Below the pieces are notes generated by a model. The model was not told where the DNA came from and ran no database searches. It saw only the letters and a list, made by a program, of their open reading frames with translations. 64,000 nt of DNA from Rhynchopus euleeides (Eukaryota > Euglenozoa > Diplonemea > Diplonemida > Diplonemidae), in assembly GCA_963210315.1 (NCBI GenBank), contig OY723270.1, positions 2,108,001 through 2,172,000 of the forward strand, given 5' to 3'. The position numbers were made by a program, and so were the translations under genes. Every line of letters begins with the position of its first letter. Position 1 is the stretch's first letter. Of this stretch, positions 18,713-31,298 are shown one piece after another.

Positions 18713-21463
18713 AGTCCAAGTCGATGCCACTGCCTCGTGCTGCCTCTGTCCAGCCACGTCTCTACGACCCGACTAGATTATGCGAAGATGCGTAGACACG
18801 GATAGTGTGCGTATTTCTGATGTCGGACAGCGAGCAGGGTTTGTTGTCCATGACATCGCTGAGAGAGTGCTGTATCAGACGTGTCAGTTTTGACACTAAT
18901 TTGAGACTCGGGGGGGGGGGGGCGAAGGGGAAAAGACACGGTCTCTCAGAACGCAAGGGCCCCGTGACTTTGATCATCATCTACTCACGCTGATTGAAAC
19001 AAAGTCAAACGGCAGATCGATGGTTTTAAATTCTTGATTTCTTTCAAAACTGGGGGCAGGGGAGTGTGCGCGTGTCTTCGCAAAGCGGTTCAGTAACGGG
19101 CGCTTCTCTTTATTGGTGCATTCTCTGGGATTTCACCCTTTGAATTGAAGATCTGCCGGGGTTTACCGATGAGCGCAAAACACGCCCCTCCCTAAAAAGG
19201 AAAGTACGAGTCGACTGACTCGGAACACCCGTGCACTGCATTGCCCCGCCTCTGCCACAACCCTCGCCGTGCGGAGCCGTTGGAATACCGAAAGAAGACC
19301 ACCATTTGGAGCCTTGCATCCCTCAAGGGAGGTGTGGCCACACACTACCCCAACAAGAACTCAAAGAAACCACGTGGCATGCTACCAGGGCCGTACAGAG
19401 GTCTGTCTACCCACAACACTAACACTTGTTATCCTCAACAGCCTTTACAGCAACAGAGGGCCAGGAGGACCTCTGCCCCATAATAGTAAGGAAAGTGATT
19501 TCTCCCTGAGGATTCGCCATCTGAGTGGGGCTTGCTTCTGAAAGGGCGAACGAACCGTGGCCGCTGACCCAGGCTGTCATGCCACCACTCTTGACTGACA
19601 AACAAAACCTGAAGTAGTACGTGAACGACACACTGACACCCACACCCACACCCAGAAATGACCGTGCAATGTTCTGCGTGTGTTCTGCAGAAGTAATCAA
19701 GGGTGTCACTGTGTGTGCGTGTGGCACAACTTTCCCCACCTACCTACCCCCCCCACACCCCACCCATCTCGCCTTCTCCTCCCTTTCCTTTGTACCCGTG
19801 CCAGTTTTATCCTTTGTGATGCAGCCAGGCCCCCGACCCCGAGAAGACAATCACGGCAGTGCGGTTTTGATGCCCAACGGTGTTGTTGCTTTTTTTTTTA
19901 AGCACACTCGTGTGAGCGGAAAGCGCCCCACCACAGCTGCAACCAAACGTGCTCTATACACTAACCCCACCCTTCATCAGGCTCAGGGTGTGATCAGTTC
20001 AGGGTTTTGTGTGTAGAAGCGTCAACGCAACAAACAAAAGGAAATTCATCAGAGCGGTTGTAGCTGTGAAGTGATAGGGCGCTTTTGCACCCTCTCTTCT
20101 CCCACCCCCCCTCCTTGCCTTGCATGCCTTGCGACAGAAAAGACACTAACTGGTCAAGCCGTTCCCTAGGCACCTGGGGGAAGGAGGGAGAAGAGGGCTG
20201 AGCATGCGTGTGAGAGTTGTTGTGATTATCATTTTTTTGTCTTTTGTTTTTGTTCACATACAACTTCCCCCCTCACCCTTTTCAACTCTCTACGCAGCGT
20301 TGCCATTGACTATCGTCAAACCCATCCACCCCCGTCCTCTGCGGCCCGTGTTTCATGACATGTGCCTGCTGTGATCCAATAGTTCCTTCTCCTCTCCCCA
20401 CACCCACGCATGCCTCATCCATCCCCTTGCGTCGCCCACTGCGTTGTTGACGTTTCTGCCTCCTTTCCCCACCCCCCCTACCTCCCCTGAGGGCTTCTAC
20501 TCGTATCCACCCCATGCCTGGAGCTGGTTCATGGTCCGTTCCGTTCTTTCAGATCAGTCAGACCGACCTCTTTCCCCTGTTGTGTTTTTTTCCAGTTGAT
20601 TCAGACTGACAGGAGATGGTTGTGACTTTGTTGTGTGTTCTTCGTGACAATCATTCCGAGTGGGTCGGCCCTGCGCGTATCGTGGCCCCACTCTGCCTTT
20701 GTGTGTGTGGTGTGTGTTAGAGTGTTGAAAAAAGTAATCTGCGAAGACAGGCGTTGCCCTGCTCTGGTCTGAAGACTGGCCTGTCCACCCCCCCTCCAAT
20801 TCACTCGACAATCAAAAAAAACCCCCCCCCCCACCCACAAAGTGCCACCCTCGCTTTCCAAAACCGTGTATGTTGCTGCGGTGCAGATCTGAAGGAGGAG
20901 AACAGAGCTGAAGGGAGGCAAAATGACAATCCAGACAACAGAGGCGGCATAAAGCAATGCCACGTTGTGGCCAGGCTAACACGAATCAGCAAACCCCCGT
21001 CTCACCAGGGGGGGCGCTGCGAAACACGGCCTGAAACCCGTTCGTTCGAGGAGCTGAAGGGTACATCGCCAATCGCGAGAACACTGAAGGCTGGCCCGAT
21101 ACCCACCGAAGTGCCACCCGACACACCTTTCTAAATTTGAGAATTTTTTGATAAAAATCTGAGAGAATGTAGCGTTACCATCACGGACGGGGCCTCGCTC
21201 TGGGCCAACACAGGTATTCATGAAAAGCCTGCAGTGCGGTCAGCCCTGCTCTGTTGGTGCTCTGGGGGGGAGAAGGGGGGGTTTTTCTGCACTTCTGAAC
21301 AGAAGGACCCCCACCCACCCACCCCCTCCCTCCCCACAGAGAAATGGGAGTGCAGTGCTGGCTTTTGAGGATTGCTTTGTGTTGCTCCGCCCCACCCCCA
21401 TTCCCACACACAGCCCACTTCTAGAAGAGCTTTAAAAAATGGAGAATCTACATTCTATCTTGA
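18713..21463. other. Gene-poor stretch
   Basis: No host gene supported. Frames such as 20754-21134 (126 aa) lack family signals. One YR solo remnant lies at 19894-20085. C/T-rich and (CA)n tracts are common. Confidence 0.5.
19894..20085 (+). mobile_element. Solo YR-retroelement remnant, family S2, copy 1
   Basis: A 192-bp unit starts in a T run before AAGCACACTCGTGTGAGCGG, passes the core GTGTAGAAGCGTCAACGCA (20011-20029), and ends GAAGTGATAGGGCGCTTTT. It is nearly identical to 50703-50894 and, reversed, to 44316-44507. Terminal text and core parallel the complete element at 57.4 kb. Confidence 0.75.
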
Positions 21464-21514
21464 GGGGGTCTTCGCTACGGGGTGATCGTCAGTGCATTTT
21501 TTTGGTGCATTTTT

Positions 21515-23194
21515 GAGAGTTGTGCAACAACGCAGGAAACTGTGCCAGTGCAGATCCTTGCAGAACTTCCCACACACTTCATGACAGGCGTGTGGGGTGT
21601 TCTCGCGATCGACGAATACCCTTGCTTGGGCATGTCGCGCGAGCAGGTCTCCTCGAGACATGAACTGCTGGTGGGCCGGTGCAGACAGGTGGGGGTGGAA
21701 CTGAAGAAGCAGGCTGATTATGGAACAGCAAGTCAACAGTTTGTGGCAATTGGCTTGTTGTTTGATTTAATCAATACACGCTTCCGTCCTGACCCCGCCT
21801 GGACCAAAAAGTTTCTGGAGTCCGAGGCATGGGCCCGTTTGTGCTCTCCGAGGTTACGGAATGAAGTAACAGCAAGGGAGGTGGCACGGATCTGTGGGGG
21901 TTTCATCTGGTTCCTTTTTGCGTCATGGACTCCCTTGTGTTTTGCACCACAGGTGTTGAACCTGTTCAGGGAGGTGGCGGCATTTGTGACTTCTGAGGAA
22001 GGGGGTTGGGATAAACCATTCATGGTGAGTCAGCCTGCTGTGAACTCCCTGAAAGAAGTGAGTAACATGGTTCACCTGAATGAGTGGATTTACCCTCCTC
22101 CGGTTCTCGAAGACATCGAGATCTGGACAGATGCGTCATCGGAAATGTGGGCGGTATTAACCCCAGATATGGTGGTATACAACACGTTCGGACCCCGTAT
22201 GCACGAATTGCACATATTTTTAAAGGAATTTGTGGCGGTCGCAGTTGCAGTGTGTTGGATGCGCCAGTTTGCACCGGAAAATAAGTTAACGTTGTGGATA
22301 GACAACTCGTCGGTGGTGGCAAGCTGCAAAGCATCACACAGCAAAAATGCTCTGGCTAATGAGATCCTGGCGTTTTTACTGAGAGTGGCGTTGGAGGCAA
22401 AAGGGCAGTTGGAGTTCAAGTGGATAAATACTACGTTGCAGAAAGCGGATCCCTTCACGAGGGGTAGCACTGCTCCAACAAACAACAAGGGTTTTGTGTG
22501 TCCTCCTTCGACCCCTATGTCTCCAGCGCTGAGTTCGGTTATGTCTGACGCGCAGGTCTTCTCTTCTCCACTGAGACATCGCCAGAATGAATAAATACAA
22601 AGGACCTGTGGACGCGCTGCACTGGGATGAAGAGTCAGAAGAATGAAGGTGCTGTAGGGGCGTGTTGTGAGACCAAGGCACAGGGATTTCAATGACATGT
22701 ACCATCCGACAAGAACGGGCCGTCTTTAAACAGGTAGAGGTCTGTAGTTACCTTTCCCCTTTGGATAAGGAAAAACAGGAAGAATTGACTGGAAGAATGA
22801 AGGCGATGACCCACTCAAAGGGAATCACGCAGGGAGTTCAAAAGTCAGTTTCTGTCCGGTAGGAAATGGTATACTTCCAAACAGACTCGAGTTTCGGTTC
22901 AGGTGTGCAATGTGAAAAAAGGGGGGGGGGGGTGTAAAAGTAGGTCCCAAAGGGTCCCAGAGGTGTTCTCGCGATCGACGAATACCCTTCGGCTCTTCTA
23001 TTGTTTCCCTTTCAGATTTGCACTAAAACACAGTTTTTGAGAGTTGTGCAACAACGCAGGAAACTGTGCCAGTGCAGATCCTTGCAGAACTTCCCACACA
23101 CTTCATGACAGGCGTGTGGGGTGTTCTCGCGATCGACGAATACCCTTCGGCTCTTCTATTGTTTCCCTTTCAGATTTGCACTAAAACACAGTTT
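21515..23194 (+). mobile_element. Internally deleted YR retroelement with split direct repeats
   Basis: The layout is A1 (21515-21624), remaining coding sequence, B1 (22962-23038), A2 (23039-23148), B2 (to 23194). A and B overlap in the core TCTCGCGATCGACGAATACC. The A1...B1-A2-B2 order is the split-direct-repeat hallmark of Ngaro/PAT/VIPER-type elements. Gag, YR and most of RT are gone, so it can move only with help, if at all. Confidence 0.75.
21625..22594 (+). pseudogene. Orphan RT thumb and RNase H remnant of a YR retroelement
   Basis: An uninterrupted frame of about 320 codons picks up directly after the A1 core. It aligns with the C-terminal part of the 62-kb RT-RNase H protein: FRPDPAW compares with FRMDPAW, and PLCFAPQVL with PLCFAPAIL. 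The four RNase H positions remain: IWTDASS, FLKEFV, LWIDNSS and KADPFTRG. The RT palm is deleted. Codon use is much less GC-rich than in the 62-kb element, so the family is distinct. The frame is intact despite the deletion, so the deletion is young or RNase H is maintained. Confidence 0.7.
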
Positions 23195-23257
23195 CCTAAG
23201 GAAACTCGGTGAAGACTGGCGAAGAATAACGAATCATAAAGACCAGCGAAGACCCCC

Positions 23258-26217
23258 TGAGGCAAAGTTTCGTGGGGGGTATTTCTGAGAGTTCCTGAAG
23301 GATTCCGAAAAGTTAGATATATTTCTCAACAAAACGCGTAAACGACACTTGGGTGGGGGAGTGGGTGGGGGTGGGTGGTCACACCTTTGCAGGGCATGTG
23401 TGTGAGGGGGGGGGGAGGCGGGTTGTCTTCTTGGAGGACTCCCCCATTCTGGAGAACCCAGCCATCCCCGCCCCCTCCCACTGCCTTGCCCCCTTCTCTC
23501 ACTCTATCATCTATTGCATCATATGCCGCACATATAACGAAGAAAGCGGGGGATATTTTGAAGACAAAAATCGATCAAAAACATATCGACCGACCTGCAG
23601 TTTCTCTCTCGCAACCCGCTCCGCATTCGGAAGAATGCTGCGAATCCTCATGCCAACTCATGCCAACGATGCCATCTGCCCTGCGCGGAGGCAGCTTTTG
23701 CAGCACCTCTTCCTGGCGAAAGGTCTGCGGAACAATGCAGCACACACACACTCCACCCCAACCCTGCTCTGTCACCCGTCCCCACACCCTCCACACTGCC
23801 TCTCGCTGCCCGCCTGCTGGCTGGCTGGCTGGGTGCCTTAACAACTTAACGTGGGGCCCTTCGCCCTGTGCCACACTGTGTGTCAAACTGTGTCACTTTG
23901 CAGCCAGTTTTGTGAGGCGCTTCGCCCTTCTCCACTTCTCTTCATTCCTGAGCGAAGCCCCCCAACGTGAGGCCCTTCGCTCTATAGCAGTAATAGCGTA
24001 TCGGTTCTCGTGCGTTCGTCTCTCGTGGACTTTCTCTGTACGATGCGGGTCCGCTAATCCAACACAGCTCAGAAGTGCAGAAAGATTTGTGTGTGTGTGT
24101 GTGGAGGGGGGCGGGGGGGCGGGGCGGGGGAGGTAAGGGAAATGCTCCGGGGGGGGGAGGGGAGACGTGATGTGGGGACTCTGGCATTGCCACGTCTCTA
24201 TGATCATCATTTGTCTGTCTTCTTTTCGTGCCTCACCCTGACACCTCCACCGCATCCGCACTTGAGGCAGGCCTGAAACACTAACCACGCGTGTCTTTAG
24301 ACGCCATTCACATCATGGCCTCACAAGCTGTCGCCACAGGTCAACTTTGGGCTCGCCTGCTGCTGCCACTGAGCAGGCGATCATCCTTCTGCATTTCTCT
24401 CTTTCTTCTGGCAGAAGTCGCTCAAAACATCAAAATTTATAGTCATGATGACAGCAGTGAAACAGCGTGTGTGAGGCTCTCCCGCCTTACATCTCGGGTC
24501 TATGGTGCTGCCCCATGCAGTCCTGCCCCCCTCTGCACAAACGAGAACCACAACCACGCAAAGATGATTGCACCCTCTTGACATCAAAACACCACCTAAA
24601 CCATGACCTGACGGGGCCATGGCCACGGCGTCTCCCGGATCCTCATTTTGAATAGAACACTTCTGACCACCCCAGCACCACATCATCCCCCCCACCCACC
24701 CCCACTCTCGCCCTTGTGATTTCTCGCTCTGTGTATGTCATGCATTTTGTCTCATTTTCCCGTTGCCCCTGCGACATGGCGGAGACGACGCTTTTATACG
24801 GTGTCCTCAGGACCTGGACCTGGCTGGGCTCCGCCAGACTTTTGAATCGCCCCGACTGAACTAAATTGCTCAGAAACTTGCCGGCGGCGAAGGCCTCCGG
24901 TGGGTTTTCCAGAATCAGGTTCAATATTCGGGCGGTTTGGCACGTCGGGTCGAGCTGCGATCAGTTTCGACGATCGGCGGGAAAACTTCAATCCCCGACG
25001 ATCAGCGTCGCCTCCCTTCCGACAGTCAGGTCATTTAGCACCACTCAGAGGTTGGACAGAATAGTTCTGTTGTGCCACATCTGAGTGAGCCGTGAGCGGG
25101 TGTGAGACAGAGGCATCGGCCAACGCCAATTATTGTCAATTTGAACTTTTGACATCTGAGACTCGTGTCAAACAGACAGCCACTCACCCACCACACTGAG
25201 CAGCCAAACCGTGCTCTTTAAAAACCCACCTTGCATCAGGCTCAAGGGTGTAGCAAAATACAGTCTGGGAAGTTGCTGCTGAACGGTGGTGTTGTGGCGT
25301 TTCGGAGCTAACTGCGGTGAAACTTTCTGTGTCTTTCCGCCGGATCTCTTGCGACCCCACTTCACACCACTTCGCCAGACTGGGGGGTGGCGAGTACAGA
25401 CAAGGAGTGGGTCCGCCCGCCTGATTTTTGCCCAACACGGGGTTCCGCCGAGCGCCGCCACACCGCCCAACTCATCCTAACTCCGGGCAAAATCAGATGG
25501 GTCTGCGCCCTAAAGCACAACTATTTTCAGTAGTTTTCATTTGGTTTTTGTCACATTCTGCTGCCACTTCACGATCCAATCGGGGAGAGGGCCGCATTGA
25601 TCATGATTTTTCCCACCAACACTGGCGCCACTGGTGGGACTTTGAGATACCGGGAAGGGAAGAAGAAGTTATTCGTTCAAAAATAATCGTTCAAGCTTCC
25701 AGAACCCCCCCGTCATCCTGCCGATTGCCTACCCCTTCTTGCATTTTCATCATATTTTTCTTCCTGCTGTTTCCTGCCATGCCGGCCTGCCAGCTCCCCC
25801 ACAAGCACAGCGCCCGATATCCACACCGCCCATATCCACACAACCAATCGTATTCCCCTCAAACCCATCTCCCTCCTTCCCTCTGATACGCTTGAATACC
25901 GATGTCCCCGGTAGATTTTTTAGGGCGGAGCGTCCCGTTGTGGCCTGCTCCCTTCCCCATGACCCCCTCTCAAAAGTGATTTGACAGACGCTGGACGTGC
26001 TGCGCCCACCTCGCCTTGGCAAGCGCCCCAATCAGAGCTGCAAATGAGATACGGTTGTACACCCCCCCCCCCTCTCTCTGTCTCTGCATGTTCCCTATAT
26101 ATGTCTGGAGTCGTCACGGTCGGGTGGGAGTCGCCTCGGGGTGGGAAAGGCCAAGAGGACGCTCGTATTGTCTCTTTGGCGCCGCTGCCCCATGAGGGCC
26201 CACCCGGAGGCCACATT
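23258..26217. other. Gene-poor stretch
   Basis: No convincing gene. A minus-strand frame at 24643-24924 (start MNLILENPPEAFAAGKFL) reads like protein for about 45 residues but has no partner exon. G-rich tracts lie at 23360-23420 and 24105-24165. The short text TGTCAAACTGTGTCACTTT (23879) recurs in diverged form at about 194. Confidence 0.45.
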
Positions 26218-26265
26218 TCTAGTATGCAAATACAAGAGTATATACTCTTGTATTTGCATACTAGA
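26218..26265. repeat. Perfect 48-bp palindrome
   Basis: Two exact 24-bp arms meet without a spacer at 26241/26242; each arm starts TCTAGTATGCAAATAC. A truncated echo (GAGTATACCCTTGTATTTGC) lies at 26331-26350. It could form a cruciform or mark an excised foldback element. Confidence 0.85.
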
Positions 26266-26378
26266 CAACTTTTCAGCTAAAAAACAATTTTTTGAAAACC
26301 CTGAATTACGTAAGCTGGCACGGTGAATAGAAGAGTATACCCTTGTATTTGCCCCCCCCCAGTAAAATGGGTGAAAAT

Positions 26379-26492
26379 GACCTGGTCATGACCAGGTATG
26401 ACATGGTCATGACCAGGTCATACCTGGTCAATGACCAGGTATGACCTGGTCAAGATTTGACCAGGTTTTGACCTGGTCAGGGTCTGACCAGG
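26379..26492. repeat. Array of alternating GACCTGGTC / GACCAGGTC sites
   Basis: About nine half-sites (ACCTGGTC or its complement GACCAGGT) alternate in orientation with 2-7 bp spacers over 114 bp. It is either a cluster of dyad protein-binding sites or a young satellite. Confidence 0.75.
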
Positions 26493-27228
26493 CCACCGTG
26501 TACAGGACCTCCCCTGTCGCGCTTTCACATCGACGATCAGCCGCAGCCTGTTCTGACGTGCAGGCAATCTGCGTTTATTTCTGCCTCTCAAAAGACTGTG
26601 TTTTGCTTTCTTTTCTATTCTGGCTTCAGTTGCCACTTGCGTTGCTTTAACTTCGACTGATCGGACCTGATTCGGTGTGTGCCGAGATGTTTCACTCTCG
26701 GTGGGGAGAAGGGACACCGGCTTCTTAACCCCAAAAAAATCACGAGGAAATGTGTGAAGCACAGGCTTCTGGGTGATGCTGCAATCCCCCAATTAATACC
26801 TCCTTCAGGCTGTAGTGTTTTCCTTTCCGGCTTTCTCCCACTTCTTTCTGGTCTACCCCATCATGCGAAGAACGTGGCAGGTTTGCACACCCGTACCCCT
26901 GCGACAAGCGGCACACAGATGCAGTGATCGATGCCCTGGGTGTGCACTGCACTGCTTGGGCATGGGGAGGTTCGACGCACAAACACTCTACCGGTTATAG
27001 GTAGACCCCGTTGTGTTTGGCTTGGGGCACCCCAAGGCAAACAGCAGTGCCTGATGAATGATGGCGCTCCTGAGGGTAGAGAAGTGGGTCCTTTTTTGCG
27101 ACGGCGTTCCGACAACTGTCGAGCCCTTCCTTTCAAACAAACAAGCGTAATTGAAACAACGACAACAGTAAAAAACGACGATTTTCTACAGTTGAAACAC
27201 CCCCCCCCCCCCCTAGGGAAAACCTTAA
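26493..27228. other. Intergenic
   Basis: No gene seen. Ends in a poly-C run at 27200-27213. Confidence 0.5.
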
Positions 27229-29387
27229 CCCTTTAGACACCAACCACCCCGTACGGGGTGGGATAATATTCCTTGGGCACCTATGGGGTCGGATTGTGGA
27301 ATTTTTCACCGATTTTTTATGGCGAAATCTTTCAGAGCAGCGGAATCAAATGCGACCAGTTTCGGCGAGAAAGATGGAGCAGAACTAGTTTGTAGGAGAA
27401 TTCGGTAAAAAATCGGTTTTTGGCCACTTTTTCCACTATTTTTCCAGATTTTGGCACCGCCATCAGTTCGTCAGTATTCATCGAACTGAGGTACAACCGG
27501 CCTCGACCGCTCCCTCGCTTGAATACAAATGTCAGTGGCGCGTGTTCAACTGCCTTTTGGTGCCGTTTGTAATGCGTATCTCCCTCGGCGCCTTGCCAAG
27601 GACGATGTACCCTGGGGAGGACCGCTCGAAGACAGGCAACACCACCTCCGTAGGAGAGTGTCGACGGCGCCCAGCCAGCGCCCAGAAACAGTAGTGTGCA
27701 ACTGAGCCCTGCACAAATTATGGGTACTTGAGACTGATGTGGAGGAATTCGAGGGATGGTCACAAGACCGCTCACCCCTCACACCCCGACCCTTCTTGCA
27801 TTTCCGCAGGAAGGTGCTCATGTGACCTGCAATTGGGAACGGGCACCCCAGGGCCCCACTTCACTATTTTGATCGATTTTTTGCTGTCTCGGAACCTGCC
27901 GTGCTGATTCTGTCACATATTGCCTGCGGTTACGCCAAGGTCGATACCATCCCATATTTTTCAGGAGATATCAGACGGCTCCCCGATTTCCAGGGGAATA
28001 TGGGCATTTTTGAGGGGCGCGCAAAAGAGCCCCAGTTCAGGAATTTTCTGTTCAACATTTTTCAGAATCTCTTGCGATCGTGGATTCCGCTGTTCAAAAT
28101 TCCCCCAGGGTACTGAGGCTGATCTGGAAAAAACGGATGACCGGTCCTTCAACCCACTCCACACGTCACATACCCCCCTGAGGGTGGTTGAGCAGGTCGG
28201 CACAACGGGATCTGCCATTGCGGGCTGGCACCCAGGGGTGTTCCACTCCATCAAATTGAGATTTTTTTTGGATCTCGGATTCTACTGTGCTGATTCTGTC
28301 ACAGATTGCATGTGTTTGGGCCAAGTGTTGCCACCGCGCAGATTTTTTTCAGTAAAAATCTTCGCCACCCCGATTTTCGGGTGAAATCGGTGGCTTTTGA
28401 GGGGTCCACAAAGGAAGTATATTTCAAGAATCTTCTGCCCATATTTTTCAAAATTTCTTGCGATGGTGGGTTCCACGAGTCAAAATACCCCAGACCACGT
28501 ACTTTTCCAAACAAAAACAAACGTGTTGTGTGCCTTGCATACCAAAGAGAAAGGTCGCAAAAACGGAAATTGGGTCGACCCCCACCACTTGCCCGTATAT
28601 ACCTGCAATTGCGTGTTGGCACTCGGGGGTGTTCCACTCCACTAAATTGACCGATTCTTTTTTTGGTAAAACACACCCCGTGTGGTAGAGAAAATACGGC
28701 AAGAGTCTCGGTGGGTCGGAAGAGCAGATGGTTCCCGCAACAGCTCCCGGGGAGCGGCGGGTATTTCGCATAGGATGCCGGATGTGTGAACACGTTTGTG
28801 CGGTTTGCCCTGTGTTGTGTGAACATATGTGTATGTGTGTGTGTATGCTCCACCCAACCCGACACATTTTCTGTACTTCAGACAGGTAAGGTCACTCGAC
28901 ACGCGGGGGGGGGGGGTTTTGTTGTGTGTTTTTTCTGCCAGCCGACATCACTAGCGCCAGCGAGAAAAAAAAAACGCGTGACGAGTGACGGGTTGAGGTG
29001 GAAGCGATCAATGCAAAAATCATCTGAAAGGAAGACTCGAGAGACTGCTGCTGTATTTTCTCGGATTCCGCTGGGCTGATTCTGTCACAGATTGCCCCTG
29101 GTTCCGCCATTTCATGCATCACCTCGGAGTTTTTTCAGGAGAAACTCACCAACCCCCAATTTTGGGGTGAAAATAGGCCTTTTTGGGGGGTGTGTAAAGG
29201 AGCCCCATTTCAGGATTTTTATTCGCACTATTTTCCAAAATTTCTTGCGATGGTGGATTCCGCGAGTCAAAATACATCCGATTACCTACTTTTCGAAAGA
29301 AAAAAATGCGAGGTTGCGCCTTCGAGATCAATGACAAAATGTTGCAGAAACGGAAAATAAAGTCGGACCCCCTTGGTGTCTAAAGGG
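27229..29387. mobile_element. TIR element with TAA target duplication, 2.16 kb
   Basis: Terminal inverted repeats CCCTTTAGACACCAA (27229-27243) and its complement (29373-29387) are flanked by TAA on both sides. The interior has at least three diverged units of about 380 bp, each with GCTGATTCTGTCACA (27904, 28284, 29074). Repeat R1 is inserted between the second and third. No transposase is recognisable. TAA duplication fits the PIF/Harbinger class, but the call rests on that alone. Confidence 0.6.
28658..29057 (+). mobile_element. Repeat R1, copy 2
   Basis: Nearly identical to 7871-8262, again entering at an oligo-T run, here nested in the 27.2-29.4 kb TIR element. Confidence 0.75.
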
Positions 29388-31295
29388 TAAACTTTACGGG
29401 ATTTTTCACATAGGCGAGGAACACGCACAAAATTGCAGTAAACCTGAAACCCCGGCCCCTGGGAGTATTTGGGGGCGGTCTGGGTGGTTTTTGGGGGTAT
29501 TTGGCCACTTCTGAGCCAATCCGTGACCATGCTCAAAAAAGTGTCATGGTTTGGTTCCGGCCCCCTCACTTGAACCACCCTTCCGAGCCCGTCCCGCCCT
29601 ACTTGCCCGCAACATTCCGCCTTTTCTTGTCTTGGGTGGGCACTGATGCCTTCGGTTCAATTTGGGAGCAAATGCGTGTGACAAGCTTGGGAAGGAGCGT
29701 CTTCTCACCGGCATTTCCTGATAACACTTGCTGCAGCGTCCACCGACCACTGCGCCTGCCGGTTTGCACACCGAATACGGCTTTGGAACCCACACCGGCA
29801 TATTTTCCAAAGACGCCAGCCCCAAAATCCACTCGCGCACCGTCTCCAGCCTCTCCTTTCCATCTGCGGCTGAGTTCCCCAGCATTCTGACCGTCGTCCG
29901 GCATCTCTTTTAGCTCTTTCAGTGCTGCAATGAAGAGCGCGTAAGTGGGGGTGATGGTGCAGATGACGAGGATCATCGCCACTGAGAAGTGCCACTGCAG
30001 TACCGTAGAGCCGGGGTGACACAGGTTATACACCACACCCACTTCGCTGTTGCCGTTACCCCTGATGAAGTCCCCAATGCATCCGACACCTCAGGGAGGG
30101 CACATAATAACGCCTCCCGAGCGACGCCCTTGCATTCGCAGACACACCCGGTCTTTGTTGAGGATGTCGGCAGAAACCTGACAGAACACTCGCTGAAATA
30201 CCATTTTCTTGGCCCGATAGTACTCAGCTGTCTCATCAGAGGCGGCAGAACGTGGTACATGACGGGGGGTGGTGATGACGCAGGTGACAGGGTGCTCGGG
30301 AGACTCACCCGGGGAGGGGTTCGGTACCAAACCATGACACTTTTTTCAACACAGCGTTTCAGCCGCGTTCCGGGGCACCAAAGTGGGTGTCCCACACCCA
30401 GGGGCGGTTTTTGGAGTGGTCTGGTCACTTTTTCAGCATTTTTGGGGGGTTTCTGGTCGAAAATTGCCTATGTCGAAAAATGTCGTAAAGTTGAGGGATT
30501 TCGGTACCTTAAGACGGTCCCTACCCCCCCCCCCCCCCCACCACGTTTTTCGGGTTGAGTATAGAAGAACATGGCAAGAACAATACAACGCGCTTCGCTG
30601 CCGCTTTCCTGGTGACATACTGTCATTTCTAGCATGCCGCCCGTGGGTTTCTTGCTGTGCGTGCAGTGTGCAGTGCAGTTCCCCGCCTGTTCCATGTCCA
30701 CAAAGGTTGGCGAATTCCCATCCCCCCAACCTCGAAACTCTGCTCTTTGTTGTGGCGCATCACCGGACATTCGTGATGCGCAAGGCATGTCTCGCAGAGG
30801 TGCTTCCGATGGTGCCGGCAGTGATTTGCTCCTCTTGAGTTTTTATATAGGAGGAAGGTGGCACTTTGTCAGAGGGCACCTCACTCATTGTGTTGTTGGC
30901 CTACCAGCAGAGAGGTAACGGAACAACGCGACAGCACTTTTGACATACACCGACATCGCCCCCACCCCCCCCTTCTGTGCCTTGTTGCTGGTTCGGCTCG
31001 GGCAAAGCTGCGGAATCTTTCTGTGCCTTTTGCAGGGCCCTTTGCGACCCCCCGTGGCGTGCACAAATATGGTTGTTCGTTCAAATCGTTCAAGAGTTTG
31101 TGCTCCAACAGACCTTCTTTATTCTTGCCCTTCTTCTTCACGTTGATTTTCCTGAAGGGGAGAAGAGACGCCGCTACCACCCTCCCCCCCCCCCTCCCCT
31201 CCTCGTGAGTGGTCTTCTGAGTGGGTGTGATTCTTTCGTTGTCGGTGGTCCCCCCCCCCCCCCCCCTAGGCATGGGCCCCCAAACATATTTTTCA
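29388..31295. other. Gene-poor stretch with a possible TIR element
   Basis: AAAAAAGTGTCATGGTTTGG (29536-29555) and its complement (30328-30350) face each other about 800 bp apart, suggesting a TIR element. Between them a minus-strand frame (29599-30042, 147 aa) has one hydrophobic segment (VAMILVICTITPTYALFIAAL) and broken extensions upstream. This may be decayed coding sequence of unknown type. Poly-C runs at 30525 and 31250. Confidence 0.4.
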
Positions 31296-31298
31296 TAA

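Larger units (their letters stand above)
21464..23257. mobile_element. M1 element split by a nested YR retroelement
   Basis: The outer ends are M1 termini (GGGGGTCTTCGCTAC at left, GCGAAGACCCCC at right) with the 3-bp duplication TGA on both sides (21461-21463, 23258-23260). The left 51 bp and right 63 bp match the compact M1 copy at 1312. The 1,680 bp between them are a YR retroelement inserted in the M1 T run. Confidence 0.8.

Noticed and set aside
27229..29387. piggyBac-type element because TTAA precedes the left TIR
   Set aside because: The right flank is TAAA, so the shared flank is TAA only, better fitting a 3-bp duplication.
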